Assembly: GCA_030549815.1 (NCBI GenBank)
Contig: JAUQQQ010000003.1
Coordinates: 23,890 to 87,889, forward strand
Source: a bacterium
Lineage (GTDB): Bacteria > DRYD01
Direction of reading: 5' to 3'
DNA: 64,000 nt
Shown: piece after piece, positions 44,116 through 52,211 of the stretch
Layout of the letters: each line of letters starts with the position of its first letter
Numbering within the stretch: the first letter of the stretch is position 1
The notes under the pieces: model-generated
What the model saw: only the letters and a program-made list of their open reading frames with translations
Database searches by the model: none
What the model was told of the DNA's origin: nothing
Translations under genes and position numbers: made by a program

Positions 44116-44850
44116 ATGAAAAAATCAAAATTGTTCTTAATAATAACAATCTGTTGTATTCTCTTGTTTATTATTGTCCAAATTTTTGCTGGCAACAAAT
44201 CCTCTAATGTCCAAAATTTTAACCAAAATACTATTTCTTCAAATACCAGTAGAGTTTATTTAAATAATCCGGTTTATATAGAAAATTACCTTAAAGTTTG
44301 GGAATTTTTGTATACTTTTAAGGACAACAAAGTGGTGGCCTATGAATTGAGAAGAAAATTAGAAAAACAAGATCTTTTTACTCTTATTTCTAATAAAGAA
44401 GTTCTAAAAGGGATATTTAAATCGATTAAATATACACAGGATCAAGAGGAAAAAATAAAACAGCTCTTTGGAGATAAAGAATTATTTCTGCAGTATATCA
44501 CTGATTTTTATGTTTATCTTGTTGTTTCTCAATTAGATGAACAAAGAATAAATGAAATAAAAAAGCAGATTGATTTCTTAAAAAATAAGATATACAAAGT
44601 TGATCCCGAAACGATACAAAAGATAAAAGACAAAAAAGATCCAGAATTAGATAAAATTTTGCAAGAAGTTGAGCAAAATCTATACCAGCCAAATTTGTCC
44701 GAGCAAAAGAAACAAATGTTGTTGACACAGATACAAAAAATGAACTATATTTTACTTTTGTATGAAGAATTTAAGAAAGATGAAATTTTCAATTGGTTTG
44801 TTGAAAATAGAAAAAGAATACTTGATAGTCTGAGTTTTAAGGAAAAATAA
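44116..44850 (+). CDS. Membrane-anchored coiled-coil-like hypothetical protein
   Basis: 244 residues from ATG 44116 (GAGGT about 10 bases upstream); an in-frame ATG at 44092 lies within rpsI. One N-terminal membrane helix (about residues 6-25). The rest is almost entirely polar helix, rich in Lys, Glu and Gln, with long stretches that could form coiled coil (QRINEIKKQIDFLKNKI). It lies just before pilC; a periplasmic or cytoplasmic-side accessory role in pilus assembly is possible but unproven. Confidence 0.62.
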   Translation: MKKSKLFLIITICCILLFIIVQIFAGNKSSNVQNFNQNTISSNTSRVYLNNPVYIENYLKVWEFLYTFKDNKVVAYELRRKLEKQDLFTLISNKEVLKGIFKSIKYTQDQEEKIKQLFGDKELFLQYITDFYVYLVVSQLDEQRINEIKKQIDFLKNKIYKVDPETIQKIKDKKDPELDKILQEVEQNLYQPNLSEQKKQMLLTQIQKMNYILLLYEEFKKDEIFNWFVENRKRILDSLSFKEK

Positions 44851-44865
44851 GGGTGGTGATAAGTA

Positions 44866-46086
44866 ATGCCAACTTTTGTATACAGAGTTAAGACACCAGA
44901 TGGTAAGGATAAGCAAGGTGAGATAGTTGCAAAAAATGAAATGGATGCAAAAACTCAATTGATAAGGCAAAATTATAAGATTATATCTTTGCAGGTCAAA
45001 GGTGAAGCTGGCACTGTCAAAAAAATTGGAGCCCTTTTTAAACCAAAAGTTAATCAGCAATCGTTAACTATATTTTCGAGGCAATTTGCAACGATGATTA
45101 ATGCGGGTTTGTCTTTGGTTAGAGCTCTTGATATTTTGGCTGAACAAACGGAGGATAAAATTCTAAAAGCTGCTATTGCTGATGTAAAGAAAGAAGTTGA
45201 AGGAGGTAAAGCACTGTCTGCTGCTCTATCTAAGCATAGACATATATTCAGTGATCTTTATATTAGTATGGTTAAAGCTGGTGAAATCGGTGGTATGCTT
45301 GATGAAGTGTTGGATAGATTAGCTAACTTTATGGAAAAAGATTTTCAATTGAAGAAGAAAGTGCAATCTGCTATGACTTATCCTGCTATAATCTTGGTTT
45401 TGGCTATTGGTATAGTTATTTTCTTGGTCACTTATATCTTGCCTACTTTTGTTAATCTATTCAGAGAAATGGATGTTGAATTGCCTTTTATAACTCAAGT
45501 ATTGATAACTGTAGTTGAAGCTCTTAGGCAGCCTCTAATCGTTGCTTCTCTTATAGTTTTAGCAATAGTTGCTGTGTTTGGTATTAACGTATACTATCAA
45601 ACTCCTGTTGGAAAAAGACAAATAGATTTAATAATGCTTAATATACCAGTTTTTGGATTACTTAATAAGAAAGTTGCGATAAGTAGGTTTGCAAGGACGT
45701 TGGGAACTCTGTTATCATCTGGTGTTGCTCTTATGGCTGCGTTAGAAATAGTTTCCCAGGTTGCAGGTAATGCTGTTATCTCTAATGCTATCGATAACGT
45801 TAGAACAAAATTAAGAGAAGGTGAGAATTTATCGGGACCATTAACTGAAACGGGAATTTTTCCACCTATGGTTACTCAAATGATTGCAGTTGGTGAGGAA
45901 ACAGGTAACCTTGATACTATGTTAAATAAAATAGCAGATTTCTATGATACTGAAGTAGAATATACTTTGTCTTCTTTGACTTCATTGATCGAGCCTATAA
46001 TGATTGTTGGTATGGGTGGAATGGTAGGTTTTATAGTTTTGGCTGTGTTCTTGCCACTTTACCAACTTATTACTGCAAGCTTTTAA
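44866..46086 (+). CDS. pilC: Type IV pilus inner-membrane platform protein PilC
   Basis: 406 residues, full-length PilC/GspF. N-terminal domain with VYRVKTPDGKDKQGEI, then FSRQFATMINAGLSLVRALDIL, first domain GEIGGMLDEVLDRLA, SAMTYPAIILVLAIGIV helix, and second domain KLREGENLSGPLTETGIFPPMVTQMIAVGEETGNLDTML (read in parts) with IEPIMIVGMGG helix near the end. It positions the PilB/PilT ATPases; these are not in the window. A GGTGGTGA site lies before the ATG. tRNA-Thr follows after 8 bases. Confidence 0.94.
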   Translation: MPTFVYRVKTPDGKDKQGEIVAKNEMDAKTQLIRQNYKIISLQVKGEAGTVKKIGALFKPKVNQQSLTIFSRQFATMINAGLSLVRALDILAEQTEDKILKAAIADVKKEVEGGKALSAALSKHRHIFSDLYISMVKAGEIGGMLDEVLDRLANFMEKDFQLKKKVQSAMTYPAIILVLAIGIVIFLVTYILPTFVNLFREMDVELPFITQVLITVVEALRQPLIVASLIVLAIVAVFGINVYYQTPVGKRQIDLIMLNIPVFGLLNKKVAISRFARTLGTLLSSGVALMAALEIVSQVAGNAVISNAIDNVRTKLREGENLSGPLTETGIFPPMVTQMIAVGEETGNLDTMLNKIADFYDTEVEYTLSSLTSLIEPIMIVGMGGMVGFIVLAVFLPLYQLITASF

Positions 46087-46094
46087 TTTTATTT

Positions 46095-46166
46095 GCCCAC
46101 GTAGCTCAGTGGAAGAGCGCATCCTTGGTAAGGATGAGGTCACCGGTTCGATCCCGGTCGTGGGCT
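46095..46166 (+). tRNA. tRNA-Thr(GGT)
   Basis: Complete cloverleaf: acceptor GCCCACG/CGTGGGC, D-stem GCTC/GAGC, anticodon stem CATCC/GGATG with loop TTGGTAA (anticodon GGT at 46127-46129), T-arm ACCGG-TTCGATC-CCGGT. Discriminator T; CCA not encoded. It is wedged between pilC (8 bases upstream) and topA (10 bases downstream). Confidence 0.97.
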
Positions 46167-46176
46167 ATTTTTTATC

Positions 46177-47853
46177 ATGTTAATCAATAAAAGAATACTA
46201 TTTATTCTCGAATCCCCATCTAAAATGAAAACAATCTCTTCTATTTTGAAAAAAATGAATGTTAAAAATTTTAGGATTGTTTCTACAATGGGACATATTA
46301 AGGATTTACCTAAGGATAGATTCGGGTTAAAAATAGAAAACGGAAAAATTATCCCTCATTTTGTTTTTTTACCTTATAAAAAGAAAGTTTTGGAAAGAAT
46401 AGAAAAAATGTTGAATAATGTTGATGTTGTAATTTTGGCTACTGATCCAGATAGGGAAGGTGAAGCAATTTCTTTCCACGTTTTTAATGAATTAAAGAAA
46501 AAATTTTATAATGTCGATTTCAAAAGAGCTTTTATTAATGAAATTACTTTTGATGGCCTGAAAAGAGGAATTGAAAATTTGGGGTTTATAAATTATTCTA
46601 TGGTACAAAGCCAGTTTGCTCGTAGGATTATTGATAGAATAATCGGTTATAAAATCAGTCCAATTTTATGGAGAAATTTTAAAATGAGAGGATTAAGTGC
46701 AGGAAGAGTTCAAACCGCTACTCTTAAACTAATCTATGACAAAGAAAAAGAAATAGAAAATTTTAAACCACAGAAATTTTATACTATAAAGATTAAGTTT
46801 AAAGTTGAGGATAGAATTTTTGAAGGATATTTGTATGAGAATGATCAGGTATTAAAATTTTTTGATAAGGATAAATTGTCGGAATTTAAAGAAAAAGTTT
46901 TAGAAAAAATTGTTGGTAAAAATTTGAAGTTTGATTTATTTGAAAATGAGAGAGAAATTATTCCGCCTGACCCTTTGAAGACTTCTACTTTGCAGCAGGA
47001 AGCCGCTAAATTGGGAATAAGTAATAGTGAAACAATGAAAATTGCTCAAAAATTATACGAAGGAGTATTTGTAGATAATGAAAAAATAGGTTTAATAACT
47101 TATCACCGCACAGATAGTATTAGGATAAGCCAGTATGGTATAGATTTGGCAAAAAAAATCTTGGGTAATGTTTTCATCCACAAAAGGAAAAACAAATCAA
47201 TGTTTGATGCACATGAGGCTATAAGAATAACAACTGATATAGATTTAGAAAAAGTGAAAAAATTTTTAGATAGAAAAGAATTTTTAGTATATCAGTTGAT
47301 TTATAATAGATTTTTGGCTTCTCTTTCTCCTGTTTGCAGATATTTACATTTTCAATTGGTTTGTCCTATATTTAAGGATATTTGTTTAAAGTATGAAAGT
47401 GCATTAATATTGGACAAGGGTTTTACTAAATTTTTACCTGAGTATTTGAATTTGAAGATATTTAAGAATGAAGTGTTGAATACGAAAGCTAAGTTATTGG
47501 AGGTTTTGGGGTATAGTATAGAGGAGGAGCAAACAAAGCCGCCTGCTCGTTATACTCTATCTTCTATTGTAAAGAAAATGGAAGAGGTTGGTATTGGTCG
47601 ACCTTCTACTTACGCTTCTACTGTGGAAATACTAAAAAAGAGAAAATATATAGAAGTAAAGAAAGGAAGTATTTTTATTACTGATTTGGGAAAAAAAGTT
47701 ATCGAATTTTTATTTAATTTGTATCCTTCTTTTTTTAGTGTTGATTTTACTGCTCATCTTGAGGATGTTTTGGATAAAATTGAAAATACTCAATACGAGG
47801 AATCTCAGAGTTTGGCTAATAAAAAAATCTGGGAAATATACTCTGTTTTATAA
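46177..47853 (+). CDS. topA: DNA topoisomerase I without C-terminal zinc domains
   Basis: Relaxes negative supercoils. 558 residues, about 100-300 shorter than usual because no zinc-ribbon C-terminal domains follow the core. Toprim domain: ILFILESPSKMKTI at the start, ATDPDREGEAIS; then IGYKISPILW, LSAGRVQTATLKLI, and the active-site Tyr in ITYHRTDS. KKMEEVGIGRPSTYAS closes the core. The ATG is fixed by the N-terminal match and lies 10 bases after tRNA-Thr, with no ribosome binding site. The sequence is otherwise intact; no frameshift is seen at the end. Confidence 0.93.
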   Translation: MLINKRILFILESPSKMKTISSILKKMNVKNFRIVSTMGHIKDLPKDRFGLKIENGKIIPHFVFLPYKKKVLERIEKMLNNVDVVILATDPDREGEAISFHVFNELKKKFYNVDFKRAFINEITFDGLKRGIENLGFINYSMVQSQFARRIIDRIIGYKISPILWRNFKMRGLSAGRVQTATLKLIYDKEKEIENFKPQKFYTIKIKFKVEDRIFEGYLYENDQVLKFFDKDKLSEFKEKVLEKIVGKNLKFDLFENEREIIPPDPLKTSTLQQEAAKLGISNSETMKIAQKLYEGVFVDNEKIGLITYHRTDSIRISQYGIDLAKKILGNVFIHKRKNKSMFDAHEAIRITTDIDLEKVKKFLDRKEFLVYQLIYNRFLASLSPVCRYLHFQLVCPIFKDICLKYESALILDKGFTKFLPEYLNLKIFKNEVLNTKAKLLEVLGYSIEEEQTKPPARYTLSSIVKKMEEVGIGRPSTYASTVEILKKRKYIEVKKGSIFITDLGKKVIEFLFNLYPSFFSVDFTAHLEDVLDKIENTQYEESQSLANKKIWEIYSVL

Positions 47854-47858
47854 CTATA

Positions 47859-48938
47859 ATGAAATTGTTATTATTGACAAATGGTTATGGTGAGGATACT
47901 ATCGCTAAATACATTATCGATAATTTGTATGAATTGGGTGTTAAGGATATTGAAGTTTTCCCGCTTGTAACGAAGGGGGATGTTTTTGAAAATGTAAAAA
48001 TAGTTGGACCAGTTAGGGTTTTCCCAAGCTCTGGCATAAGTGGATTTTTAAATTTTTTTAACTTTATAAAAGATATTAAGGCTGGTTTATTTGGGCACAT
48101 CAAGCAACAAATTAAATTTTTAAAATCCTTGAATGATGATTTATATTTTGTTGCGGTTGGAGATGTTTATCCCATTTTATTGCTTTATTTTTCAGGAAAA
48201 ATACGAAAATCTTTTTTTGTTGCTACTGCTAAATCTATAAAAACTGAGCCTTTTAATTTTTTGGAGATTAGTTTAATGAAAAATATGATAGCCAATTTTG
48301 TCAGAGATGAAATGACTTTGAAGTGGATAGTAAGCAGGTATGGTTTGGGGAATGTTTATTTTGAAGGTAATCCGGTTTTGGATTTACCAAGAGTTGAGGT
48401 TGATGATGAAAAGTTTTTAAATGTTTTGAAATATTATAAGAACATTATTATTTTGCCTGGTAGGAAGGATGTGGCTGTTGAGAATTTGAGGAATTTGATA
48501 GCTTTTGTTCCACATTTAATTGAAAAGGGCTTTTGTTTTACGGTTGTTGTACCTCATTTTTATCCTTTGGATGAGATAGTAAGATTGGTTAAGGAATTTG
48601 AGAATGTTTTTATTTTTGATTCTAAGTATTATCGTTTTTTGTTAGAAAATAGTTTTTTGGTTTGGGGTTTTGGGGGATCCGCTAATGAGCAGGCTGCTGG
48701 TTTTGGATTGCCTGTTATTAGCTTGTATTCCAAATCTTGGTATAGACAAAGACAAAAGAAATTACTAAGGGATTCTCTGATTTTGGTTAGGAATTGGGAA
48801 GAGTTTTATACCCAAACTATGAGCTTAGTAAATGACGTTAATCGATATGTTTATTTAAGTAATGTCGGAAGGAGAGAGATGGGCAATTTGGGAGGAGCAA
48901 GGAATATTGCAAGATTTATTCAAAATTTTTGTCAATAG
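47859..48938 (+). CDS. Lipid-A-disaccharide synthase-related glycosyltransferase
   Basis: 359 residues, GT-B type. Resembles the LpxB-related family found in cyanobacteria and some other lines: LTNGYGEDTIAKYI at the start, FPLVTKGDVFENVKIVGP, FVAVGDVYPILL and VWGFGGSANEQAAGFGLPVISLY near the end. True LpxB acts on UDP-diacylglucosamine; this related family's substrate is not established. No lpxA/C/D genes are nearby. It starts 5 bases after topA. Confidence 0.78.
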   Translation: MKLLLLTNGYGEDTIAKYIIDNLYELGVKDIEVFPLVTKGDVFENVKIVGPVRVFPSSGISGFLNFFNFIKDIKAGLFGHIKQQIKFLKSLNDDLYFVAVGDVYPILLLYFSGKIRKSFFVATAKSIKTEPFNFLEISLMKNMIANFVRDEMTLKWIVSRYGLGNVYFEGNPVLDLPRVEVDDEKFLNVLKYYKNIIILPGRKDVAVENLRNLIAFVPHLIEKGFCFTVVVPHFYPLDEIVRLVKEFENVFIFDSKYYRFLLENSFLVWGFGGSANEQAAGFGLPVISLYSKSWYRQRQKKLLRDSLILVRNWEEFYTQTMSLVNDVNRYVYLSNVGRREMGNLGGARNIARFIQNFCQ

Positions 48939-48988
48939 AGGAGAAATGAATACTTTTGTATAAATAAGAATTGAGGAGGATTTAATGT

Positions 48989-49549
48989 ATGATAGAGATA
49001 AAGTTTTTGGGAAGAGGTGGCCAAGGAGCAGTTACTGCTGCTAATTTGATCGTCCAAGCCGCTTTTAAGGAAGGAAAGTTTGGATTGGCTTACCCTTCTT
49101 TTGGAGCTGAAAGAAGAGGTGCGGTTTTAAATGCTTATGCAAGGATTGATAATAAACCTATTAATGTTCATCAACAAATATACGAGCCCGATGTTGTTGT
49201 TGTCCTTGATAGAAAAGTTATCCAAATGACTAATGTTGTTGAAGGATTAAAGGAGAATGGAATCGTTATTATCAATACTGACAAAATACCTGAAGATTTA
49301 GTTTTTAATGGAAGATTATTTATAGTTGATGCAACGAGGATTTGTTTAGATTTGAATTTGGTTATCTCTGGTTGGCCGGTTGTTAATACAGCTATTCTTG
49401 GAGCTTTATCTAAGGCAACTGATATTGTAAAGATAGATACTCTTGTTCAGGTTATTCAAGAAAATTGGAAAGGTGAGATTGGTAAGAAAAATGCTGATGC
49501 TTGTTTAAAGGCTTATAATGAAACATATGAGGTTGTGAGAGTTATTTAA
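48989..49549 (+). CDS. porG: Pyruvate:ferredoxin oxidoreductase gamma subunit
   Basis: 186 residues. FLGRGGQGAVTAANLIVQAA at the start and AYPSFGAERRGAVLNAYARID are typical of the 2-oxoacid oxidoreductase gamma domain. First gene of a four-subunit set (gamma, delta, alpha, beta) with gaps of 13, 15 and 3 bases. The ATG at 48989 has GAGGAGGA 8 bases upstream; an overlapping ATG at 48985 is out of frame. Confidence 0.94.
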   Translation: MIEIKFLGRGGQGAVTAANLIVQAAFKEGKFGLAYPSFGAERRGAVLNAYARIDNKPINVHQQIYEPDVVVVLDRKVIQMTNVVEGLKENGIVIINTDKIPEDLVFNGRLFIVDATRICLDLNLVISGWPVVNTAILGALSKATDIVKIDTLVQVIQENWKGEIGKKNADACLKAYNETYEVVRVI

Positions 49550-49562
49550 AGGGGGATAGTTT

Positions 49563-49814
49563 ATGAAGGTATTAATTCCTAAATCTAAACCTGCGAAAGG
49601 GGCTGTTGGTAAGACAGGGCTATGGAGAACTTCTAAACCTGTTGTAAATCATAACAAATGTATAAAATGTGTTATCTGTTGGGCTTTTTGTCCTGAAACT
49701 ACTATATTGAGATTTGAAGATAACTCTGTTGATATAGATTACGAGTATTGTAAGGGATGTGGGGTTTGTGCTAATGAGTGCCCTGTTAATGCTATCGAGA
49801 TGGTAGAAGATTAA
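49563..49814 (+). CDS. porD: Pyruvate:ferredoxin oxidoreductase delta subunit (2x[4Fe-4S])
   Basis: 83 residues. Two ferredoxin cluster motifs: CIKCVICWAFCPE and CKGCGVCANECP. It shuttles electrons from the TPP-bound intermediate to external ferredoxin. GTGGRKTGLWRT-like start (GAVGKTGLWRTSKPV) is characteristic of PorD. GGGGG site before the ATG. Confidence 0.95.
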   Translation: MKVLIPKSKPAKGAVGKTGLWRTSKPVVNHNKCIKCVICWAFCPETTILRFEDNSVDIDYEYCKGCGVCANECPVNAIEMVED

Positions 49815-49829
49815 AAGGAGGTTGGCTTT

Positions 49830-51065
49830 ATGAGTATTATTGAAGATAAAAAAAGTTTGTCTAATGTTAAAGTGGTTACTGCTAATGAGGCAGTTGCTCT
49901 TGCTGTTAAATGTGCTAAAGTTGATGTTGGTGGTGCTTATCCTATTAGTCCTCAAACGAGTATAATGGAATATTTGACAAAGTATATTGAAACTGAGAAT
50001 ATACCAATGGAGATAGTTAGAGTTGAGTCTGAACACAGTGCTATGGCGGTTGCAATGGGTGCTGCTGCTGTCGGTGCAAGAGCTTTTACTGCAACAGCGT
50101 CACAGGGATTGCTTTATATGGCTGAAATGGTCTATTGGGTGGGTAGTAGTAGGTTACCTGTTGTTATGGCAATAACAAGTAGAGCGATGGGAGCTCCTTG
50201 GATATTGGGTAATGAACATACCGACGTTTTATTACCCAGGGAGTGGGGCTGGATGGTACTATTTCCCGAAGACAACCAAGAGGTTTTTGATACTATAATC
50301 CAAGCTTATAAATTGGCTGATACTACTCTTGTTCCTGTTGTTGTTGGTTTAGATGGATTTATTCTTAGTCACACAACTATGCCAATATCTATCCCTGATC
50401 AGAGTATAATCGATAATTTTATACCCAAGAATACTCCAAAACCATATGCTTTGAATACTGAGGATCCTTTTACTCATGGCAATGCTGTTCATTCTAATCT
50501 CTATTTAGAATTCCGGCATAATATATTTAAGACGATAGAAGATTCAGAGGATTTAGTAGACGAGATAGATAAGGAATGGAGTAAATTAACGGGTAGAAGT
50601 TATGGTGGAGTTATAGAGGAATTTTTACTTGATGATGCTGAGGTTGCTGTTTTAGTTATGGGTGCTTCATCTGGAGACGCAAAAGAGGCAGCTAAGAAGG
50701 TAAGAGAAAAATATGGAATTAAGGCTGGTGTTATTAGGTTAAGAAGTATAAGACCTTTCCCTGTAAAGAGGTTATCGAAGATTGCTCAAAAGGTTAAAGC
50801 GATAGGTGTTTTTGATAGAAATATGTCTCCTGGATTAGGTGGAATGATTGCTACTGAAGTCAAATTTGCTCTTTATGATTTAAAGAATAGGCCTATTGTT
50901 CAGTCTTATATCGGTGGCTTGGGTGGTAAGGATGTTAAAATAGCTGATTTTGAAAATATTTTAGTTGAATTAAAAGAGATGGTTGATGGGAAGAGGGAGG
51001 TAGAGAAAGTCAAGTGGGTTGGCTTGGATTTAGCTGCTATCGAGAAGTTTTTGGAGGAGGTGTAG
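49830..51065 (+). CDS. porA: Pyruvate:ferredoxin oxidoreductase alpha subunit
   Basis: 411 residues. VTANEAVALAVKCAKVDV, AYPISPQTSIMEYL, VESEHSAMAVAMGAAAVGARAFTATASQGL and LGNEHTDVLLPREWGW identify PorA. The alpha subunit forms the pyrimidine-binding half of the thiamine diphosphate site. The C-terminal domain (GVIRLRSIRPFPVKRL) is complete. Pyruvate is the likeliest substrate, judged also from PorB. Confidence 0.95.
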   Translation: MSIIEDKKSLSNVKVVTANEAVALAVKCAKVDVGGAYPISPQTSIMEYLTKYIETENIPMEIVRVESEHSAMAVAMGAAAVGARAFTATASQGLLYMAEMVYWVGSSRLPVVMAITSRAMGAPWILGNEHTDVLLPREWGWMVLFPEDNQEVFDTIIQAYKLADTTLVPVVVGLDGFILSHTTMPISIPDQSIIDNFIPKNTPKPYALNTEDPFTHGNAVHSNLYLEFRHNIFKTIEDSEDLVDEIDKEWSKLTGRSYGGVIEEFLLDDAEVAVLVMGASSGDAKEAAKKVREKYGIKAGVIRLRSIRPFPVKRLSKIAQKVKAIGVFDRNMSPGLGGMIATEVKFALYDLKNRPIVQSYIGGLGGKDVKIADFENILVELKEMVDGKREVEKVKWVGLDLAAIEKFLEEV

Positions 51066-51068
51066 TAT

Positions 51069-51968
51069 ATGACTTCTATTAAGCAGTTACCATATGAGGA
51101 GTATTTTTTAGCAGGTAATGGTAGTTGTCCTGGTTGTGGATTGACCATAGGATTGAGGAATGTTTTGAAGGCTTTGGGTAAGAATGTTTATATGGTTGTT
51201 CCTGCGTCGTGTAGTAGTGTTGTTCAGTCTCCGTTTCCTAATTCTTCGGCTACAGTTCCTCTTTTAAATACTCCTTTTGCAGCTTCTGCTGCAGCAGCAT
51301 CAGGTATGGTAAGAGCTTTGAAGATTATGGGTAAAGATGCGGTTGTTATGGTTTGGGCAGGAGATGGGGGAACTTTCGATATAGGTTTGGCTACTGTTAG
51401 TGGTGCTGCGGAAAGAAATGAAGATTTACTTTACATATGTTATGATAATGAAGCTTATATGAATACGGGTGGTCATAGGTCAAGTGCAACACCTCTCGGT
51501 ACTTTTACTGGCACAACTCCAACTGGCAAAAGAGAAAATAAAAAAAATGTCCCATTGATAATGGCAGCTCATGGAATACCATATGTTGCTACTGCAAGTA
51601 TAGCATTTGTTACAGATCTTTATGATAAAATTATGAAAGCAAAGGATATGAAAGGATTTAGGTATATACAAATATATTCTCCGTGTACTCCAGGTTGGTT
51701 GTTGCCCACTGAAAAGAGCGTTGAATCTGCTAAATTAGCTGTTCAAACTGGTATATATCCACTTTTTGAAATAGAGGGTGGAATTTTTAAGATTAGTGCT
51801 CCCAGTAAAGCTTATTTAAAGAAAGAAAAGAGAAAACCTTTACATGATTACTTTAAAATTCAAGGAAGGTTTAAACACTTGAAAGAGGAACATATAAAAT
51901 TAATAGAGCAATGGATTGATCAGATGAATGAGGAGTATGCTGCATTAGATGGTAAGAAAATATTTTAG
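51069..51968 (+). CDS. porB: Pyruvate:ferredoxin oxidoreductase beta subunit
   Basis: 299 residues. Binds thiamine diphosphate: CPGCGLTIGLRNVL with a cluster-ligand Cys pair, and GDGGTFDIGLATVSGAAERNEDLLYICYDNEAYMNTGG (in parts: GDGGTFDIGL, YDNEAYMNTGG). The YDNEAYMNTG form is usual for pyruvate enzymes. The TPP motif G-D-G ... N ends at YDNEAY. Completes the porGDAB set. Acetyl-CoA made here would feed fermentation or biosynthesis. Confidence 0.95.
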   Translation: MTSIKQLPYEEYFLAGNGSCPGCGLTIGLRNVLKALGKNVYMVVPASCSSVVQSPFPNSSATVPLLNTPFAASAAAASGMVRALKIMGKDAVVMVWAGDGGTFDIGLATVSGAAERNEDLLYICYDNEAYMNTGGHRSSATPLGTFTGTTPTGKRENKKNVPLIMAAHGIPYVATASIAFVTDLYDKIMKAKDMKGFRYIQIYSPCTPGWLLPTEKSVESAKLAVQTGIYPLFEIEGGIFKISAPSKAYLKKEKRKPLHDYFKIQGRFKHLKEEHIKLIEQWIDQMNEEYAALDGKKIF

Positions 51969-51970
51969 GT

Positions 51971-52195
51971 ATGGAGAATTTTTTGATGGACTTTGAGAAA
52001 GAGTTTGAGATAATAGAGGATGGATTGAGTTGTCCCAGATGTGGTGGGATGGTCGTCGAAAGCACTGATTTTGAAGTAATGTTTTTTTACGAACATGTTC
52101 GAGAGTATTCTTGTATAATTTGTGGATACAGATTTTGGATAGATTTAGATGAAATTGTGTCAAAAATTACTATAATAAAGAGGAAGGATAATTGA
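51971..52195 (+). CDS. Small zinc-ribbon protein
   Basis: 74 residues with two CxxC knuckles (CPRCGG at residues 21-26, CIICGY about 28 residues later), a typical rubredoxin-like zinc ribbon. No other domain. It starts 2 bases after porB and is followed, after 16 bases, by sdhA. It may assist metal or cluster chemistry of these enzymes or be a regulator; nothing in the sequence decides. Confidence 0.72.
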   Translation: MENFLMDFEKEFEIIEDGLSCPRCGGMVVESTDFEVMFFYEHVREYSCIICGYRFWIDLDEIVSKITIIKRKDN

Positions 52196-52211
52196 AGGGA
52201 GGTGTTGTGGT

